Assembly: GCA_025054635.1 (NCBI GenBank)
Contig: JANWZM010000053.1
Coordinates: 1 to 35,210 of the forward strand
Source of the DNA: Thermoflexales bacterium
GTDB taxonomy: Bacteria; Chloroflexota; Anaerolineae; J036; Brachytrichaceae
Direction: 5' to 3'
DNA: 35,210 nucleotides
Positions 31,863 through 35,210 of the stretch are shown in pieces (the first letter of the stretch is position 1; each line of letters begins with the position of its first letter). The translations under genes were made by a program, and so were the position numbers. Under the pieces are notes generated by a model. That model had not been told where the DNA came from, made no database searches, and was given only the letters and a program-made list of their open reading frames with translations.

Positions 31863-33532
31863 AGGCTCGTCCTCAGGCTCTCCATGCGCTGCAGCAGCAG
31901 CGCTGCTGGCAGGATGCTCAAAGCCACGATTGCCAGCGCCGGTGTTGCTGCGCCGACCCAAGCTGATTCAGACGCCAACATGTATGCCCAGGTGGAGAGC
32001 GTCTCCATGCCGAACGGGCGGAGGAACATCGTCAGCGGCAGCTCTTTGAGCACATCCACGCACACCAGCAGCGCAGCCGAGGCAATCCCGCCGCGCAGCA
32101 AGGGTAAATACACCTGCCGCAGCACACGTCCAGTTCGCGCGCCGAGCGACCGTGCTGCCATCTCCATCGAGGGTGAGACCTTCTCCAGGCTTGCCTCGAC
32201 ACTGTTCAGCCCGATCGCGAGAAAGCGAACAACATAGCCGTAGAACAGACCGATCAGCGAACCGCTAAACAAGACTGCGCCGCCTGTGAGCGCGCTCACA
32301 GGCTCGTTCAGCGGGGCGAGCATGAACAGCACGCCGACGGCTAACGCAGCGCCGGGAACAGCGTAGCCCAGGGTTGCCAGGCGAATCACGCTGCGCACTG
32401 CGGGTGACGATTGCTGCGCCGTTTGGCGCAGCGCCCATGCTAGCGGGATCGCCACCAGCAACACGAGGGCTGCCGCGCCAAGGGCAAACCCCAGCGTGTT
32501 CGCCAGATACTGTGTGAACACAGTGTCCAGCGTGCCAGGCGGAGCGCTCGACACGTCTTCAATCGCCCAGAGCAGCAGTTGAACGCCGGGCAGCCCAAAG
32601 GCAAGAGTGAACACCAGCCCCGCGTAGAGGCTTGCTGCGATCCCGCGCCAGCTGCGCAGTGGCGTAGGCGCGATCGGGCGCGCTTGACCGCTGAGCTGGG
32701 TGTAGCGCGCTTTGCGCCGCAAGAAGCGCTCGATCAGCAGCACAGCCAGCGCGACTGTCATCAAGATGGAAGCAACCTGCAACCCACCCTCTCGGTTCAT
32801 CTGACCGACCCATAACCGAACCACGCCTTCGCTCAGGGTGACGACGTTGTAGTAACGCACGACCGCGAAATCGGTTAGCGTCTCCATCACAACCAACATC
32901 CAGCCGGCGGCGATTGACGGGCGCGCCAGCGGCAACGCTACTCGCCAGAACGTCTGCCATGTCGAGTAGCCCATCGCCCGCGCCGCGTCGCGCTGCGAGG
33001 CAGATTGCTCTCGAAAGGCAGACAGCGAGAGCAGATACACATACGGGTAGAACACTAAGCTAAGCACGATGATCGCACCGACGAGGGTGCGGATTTCAAC
33101 CTCGAAATGCTCGCCGAGCCAACTGCGCAGCACTGTCTGGATTGGACCAGCGTAGTCCAACAGCCCCATGAAGACAAACCCGAGCACGTAGCCAGGCACT
33201 GCCAGCGGCAGCACCAGCAGCACCTTGAAGACATTTGCGCCGGGGAAGGTGTAGTGCGCGATCAACCAGCCCAGCGAAACGCCGAGGGCTAGGGTCAGCG
33301 CAGAAACGCCCAGCACGAGCAGCGCTGTGTTCAGCAGCATGTCTGGTAGCAATGTCTCCCACAGGTGCGCCCAGGTTGACAGGTCAAATTGCAGCCAGGC
33401 TGAAGCCAAAAACACAAGTGGCAGAGCCATGCACCCTGCCAGGGCAGTTGCAGGCAGCGCGCTGAGAGATAGACGGGATGAGCGCAAGCTGGGCACTGCC
33501 AGCTTGCGCCCTAAAGTGAGGGACTGACGCAT
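31859..33532 (-). CDS. fbpB: Fe(III)-type ABC importer permease, two fused domains (FbpB-like)
   Basis: Start ATG 33532 is preferred over 33565, which lies within fbpA, giving 557 residues. Two halves each carry about six spans and an EAA-type coupling loop: 'EQSASQRDAARAMGYSTWQTFWRVALPLARPSIAAG' in the first and 'SLEKVSPSMEMAARSLGARTGRVLRQVYLPLLRGGIASA' in the second. This tandem layout is that of FbpB/SfuB iron permeases and related thiamine/sulfate importers. It sits between the binding protein and the ATPase in the usual order. Confidence 0.92.
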   Translation of the reverse strand: MRQSLTLGRKLAVPSLRSSRLSLSALPATALAGCMALPLVFLASAWLQFDLSTWAHLWETLLPDMLLNTALLVLGVSALTLALGVSLGWLIAHYTFPGANVFKVLLVLPLAVPGYVLGFVFMGLLDYAGPIQTVLRSWLGEHFEVEIRTLVGAIIVLSLVFYPYVYLLSLSAFREQSASQRDAARAMGYSTWQTFWRVALPLARPSIAAGWMLVVMETLTDFAVVRYYNVVTLSEGVVRLWVGQMNREGGLQVASILMTVALAVLLIERFLRRKARYTQLSGQARPIAPTPLRSWRGIAASLYAGLVFTLAFGLPGVQLLLWAIEDVSSAPPGTLDTVFTQYLANTLGFALGAAALVLLVAIPLAWALRQTAQQSSPAVRSVIRLATLGYAVPGAALAVGVLFMLAPLNEPVSALTGGAVLFSGSLIGLFYGYVVRFLAIGLNSVEASLEKVSPSMEMAARSLGARTGRVLRQVYLPLLRGGIASAALLVCVDVLKELPLTMFLRPFGMETLSTWAYMLASESAWVGAATPALAIVALSILPAALLLQRMESLRTSL

Positions 33533-33542
33533 TGGAGACGGA

Positions 33543-34586
33543 CTACTGATAGCGCACGCGCTCAAGGAGCTTGATCGCGTCGGCTTGCAGCTTGCCGTAC
33601 TGTCTCAGGGTTGCGTAGTCAATCTTGAACCCTGTGCCGACGAGTGATTCGAGCACTTTTGGCGCTTGTGCGGACGGGTTCACTGGGAACTCGCTGTTGC
33701 CGCCAGGCAGGTGGGTGTCCGCAGGACCCTGTCCTTTGGTCACCAGCCACTCCAGCAGGCGGATGGCGTTGTCACGGTTGGGCGCTGCAGCAGTCACCCC
33801 TGCGCCGGTGATGTTCACGTGCACGCCCGCGCCCTTCTGGTTTGCCCAGACCAGCTTAACAGGGAAGTTGGCGTTCGCCTTCAGCTTGTTGCCAACGTAG
33901 TAATGGTTGGTGATGCCCACGTCGCAGCGACCAGCCTCAATGGTCTCCAGGATGCGGGTGTCGCTGTCAATAAACTGCGGGCGGTTGTTCACCCAACCGC
34001 GGACGATGCGCTCTGCTTCGCGCGCGCCGCGGGTGGCGATCAAGCTGGCAGTCAGCGAGATGGTGTAAATGTGCGTCGCGGGGCGCAGGCACAGCCGACC
34101 GCGCCATTTCGGGTTCGCAAGATCAGCGTAGTCCTGCACCTCCTCGGGCTTGACCTTTGCGGGGTTGTAAACGATAGTGCGCATGCGTTGCGAAAGGGCG
34201 TACCAACGCCCCTCAGGGTCGCGCAGTTCGGGCGGAACAGCCTTGTCCAGCACCTCAGACCTAACGGGCTGAAGCAAGCCCTCCTCAGCCGCGAGCTGAA
34301 GTGTGCCTGCGTCAATCACCATGAACAGGTCAGCGGGCGTCTGCTTGCCGTCGGCGCGCAGTCGCTCTAGTAAGGCTTGGCTAGAGCCACTCGACAACCG
34401 AACCTGGATGCCGGTCTCCTTGGTGAACTCAGCAAACACCTTCTCGAGCGCGCCGTAGTGACGCGCAGAGTACACGTTGACCACTTGGGTCTGCGCTTGG
34501 GCTGGGCTTGCGACCGAGGACGCAAGCACAACAGCCGCTAGCATGCCTGTGAGGGCAACCCTCGTCGAGTAGTTGATCGTTTTCAT
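33543..34586 (-). CDS. fbpA: Fe(III)-type periplasmic/extracellular binding protein (FbpA/FutA-like)
   Basis: The 347-residue protein opens with a Sec signal peptide (about residues 1-32, cleavage near AQA-Q) and no lipobox Cys. The mature part begins 'VVNVYSARHYGALEKVFAEFTKETGIQVRL', a close FutA/FbpA pattern, and has 'ADLFMVIDAGTLQLAAEEGLLQPV', 'YALSQRMRTIVYNP', 'NPKWRGRLCLRP' and 'GITNHYYVGNKL'. The Tyr pair in that last motif and the Tyr/His in 'YSARHY' are the usual Fe(III) ligands. A promoter with a CRP-type dyad precedes the gene. Iron is the likely cargo; other metals or phosphonates are less likely. Confidence 0.9.
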   Translation of the reverse strand: MKTINYSTRVALTGMLAAVVLASSVASPAQAQTQVVNVYSARHYGALEKVFAEFTKETGIQVRLSSGSSQALLERLRADGKQTPADLFMVIDAGTLQLAAEEGLLQPVRSEVLDKAVPPELRDPEGRWYALSQRMRTIVYNPAKVKPEEVQDYADLANPKWRGRLCLRPATHIYTISLTASLIATRGAREAERIVRGWVNNRPQFIDSDTRILETIEAGRCDVGITNHYYVGNKLKANANFPVKLVWANQKGAGVHVNITGAGVTAAAPNRDNAIRLLEWLVTKGQGPADTHLPGGNSEFPVNPSAQAPKVLESLVGTGFKIDYATLRQYGKLQADAIKLLERVRYQ

Positions 34587-34611
34587 CGTGCTTAACCTCT
34601 TCGTCGCTGTT

Positions 34612-34627
34612 TGTGACGACGGTCACA
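34612..34627. promoter_or_regulatory. Perfect CRP/FNR-type dyad TGTGA-N6-TCACA
   Basis: TGTGA (34612-34616), six bases, TCACA (34623-34627) is the exact CRP-family consensus palindrome. It overlaps the last base of the predicted -10 box and covers the expected transcription start of fbpABC, a position where a bound regulator would repress. Confidence 0.5.
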
Positions 34628-34655
34628 TACTAAGGGGTTAGCCGACGACGATCAA
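34627..34655 (-). promoter_or_regulatory. Predicted fbpABC promoter
   Basis: On the minus strand TTGATC (34655-34650) and TAGTAT (34632-34627) are separated by 17 bp; each is 4/6 to consensus. The start would be near 34620, with a leader of about 34 nt and AGAGG about 9 nt before the fbpA ATG. Confidence 0.45.
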
Positions 34656-34732
34656 CGCCGCACGTTTTGCCTGAGGATTGAACTAGGTCGAAACGGGGTG
34701 TTGCGTTGAGTTTTGCGAGCGGTTAACGTGTG

Positions 34733-35191
34733 TTAAGGTGTGATCAAGCCAAGTGCGAGTGCAGCTTGGTCGAGCACACCGCGGCTCTGATCGAACGTAA
34801 TCAGGTCACGTGCCTCGTCGTAAGGCGCCCAACGGTAGTCTTGAATCTCGCTCGGCTGGACACGCACGGTGGGGTCGTTGACCCAGCCCAAGAAGTAACG
34901 CACGGTCTTCTCGACGTGCTGGTCAGGACGCCCCCAGGCGGGCTTGAGGTAACGCTCCTCGAACACGAGGTCGGGAACGAGCGTGACGTTGCGGATGCCA
35001 GTCTCCTCGCGCAGCTCGCGGCGTGCGGCTTCGATGTCAGTCTCGCCGACGCTGGCGTGTCCCTTGGGGAACGCCCAATGACCGCTGGTGTGGCGGATGA
35101 CTAAGAAAAGCACTCGGTCACCTTCGCGGCGGACTGGGATCACGCCGAAGGACTGTTCGGTGCCACTAGGTATCTGCGTCATGGGGCGCAT
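34733..35191 (-). CDS. Nudix hydrolase, Ap4A-type
   Basis: The 152-residue protein has a perfect Nudix box G44-x5-E50-x7-RE-L-x-EE-x-G-I: 'GHASVGETDIEAARRELREETGI'. It opens with 'QSFGVIPVRREGDRVLFLVIRHTSGHWAFPKGH', which is the pattern of bis(5'-nucleosyl)-tetraphosphatase-type members that hydrolyse dinucleoside polyphosphates in the cytosol. Two starts are possible, ATG 35191 or ATG 35182; the latter sits 7 nt after a TATCAT -10 box and would be leaderless. Substrate is inferred from family style. Confidence 0.93.
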   Translation of the reverse strand: MRPMTQIPSGTEQSFGVIPVRREGDRVLFLVIRHTSGHWAFPKGHASVGETDIEAARRELREETGIRNVTLVPDLVFEERYLKPAWGRPDQHVEKTVRYFLGWVNDPTVRVQPSEIQDYRWAPYDEARDLITFDQSRGVLDQAALALGLITP

Positions 35192-35195
35192 GATA
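35190..35195 (-). promoter_or_regulatory. -10 box TATCAT, leaderless-type position
   Basis: On the minus strand TATCAT is followed by 7 nt and then ATG 35182 of the Nudix gene. The -35 would fall outside the window and cannot be checked. Confidence 0.35.
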
Positions 35196-35210
35196 CTTGG
35201 GCGGGTTATT

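Noticed and set aside
34723-34736. Dyad TTAAC-GTGT-GTTAA at the end of the Nudix gene
   Set aside because: Short 5-bp arms overlapping the stop codon, no T-tract; not enough to call a terminator or operator.

Overview
The window looks like ordinary chromosome from a GC-rich bacterium, most likely a member of the Chloroflexota. This placement is an inference from the gene families present and the style of the proteins, not from a marker search. I see no insertion sequence, prophage, CRISPR array, rRNA or intact tRNA. Almost every base belongs to about 33 protein genes.

Layout. 1-1300: end of a Pro/Ala-rich protein, then ridA with a small membrane protein upstream. 1308-3353: an EF-G-like translational GTPase. 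3365-5376: dnaA with a methyltransferase behind it. 5377-5626: a divergent regulatory region with a near-consensus DnaA box and two TTGTGCAA repeats 11 bp apart. 5627-8019: YceD family (DUF177), primary sigma factor and a queuosine-precursor transporter. 8061-13641: a giant glycosidase-like/O-antigen-ligase fusion, a HEAT-repeat protein and the RseP-type intramembrane protease. 13642-14354: 713 bp without a convincing gene. 14355-15260: an EVE-like/HNH endonuclease. 15494-18991: a three-S1-domain RNA-binding protein, lysS and a convergent short-chain dehydrogenase. 19135-20781: an AAA-ATPase/PD-(D/E)XK protein. 20936-24187: a secreted protein, an MBL-fold protein that has lost most metal ligands, a 93-residue protein, glgC and a methylmalonyl-CoA epimerase-like protein. 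24401-26470: an ArsB/SLC13-type transporter and a Uma2 nuclease. 26484-30707: an ECF transporter of the YkoE-YkoD-YkoC type with two extra membrane proteins. 30831-34586: an Fe(III)-type ABC importer (fbpABC). 34733-35191: a Nudix hydrolase.

How the parts fit. The window mixes core information processing (dnaA, rpoD, lysS, S1 protein, EF-G-like), envelope functions (RseP, polysaccharide polymerase/ligase-like fusion) and nutrient uptake (ECF vitamin-type importer, iron importer, anion transporter, queuosine precursor). Several operons show 4-nt GTGA or ATGA start/stop overlaps, so translation is probably coupled.

The most interesting points are: (1) the glycosidase-like domain fused to an O-antigen ligase, with Gln where a catalytic Glu is expected; (2) the MBL-fold protein with four of its expected metal ligands replaced; (3) at least five genes whose -10 box sits 6-9 nt before the start codon, suggesting leaderless mRNAs; (4) a perfect TGTGA-N6-TCACA dyad on the predicted fbpA promoter; (5) two unknown membrane proteins built into the ECF operon. 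All functional calls come from motif reading only; no database search was run.
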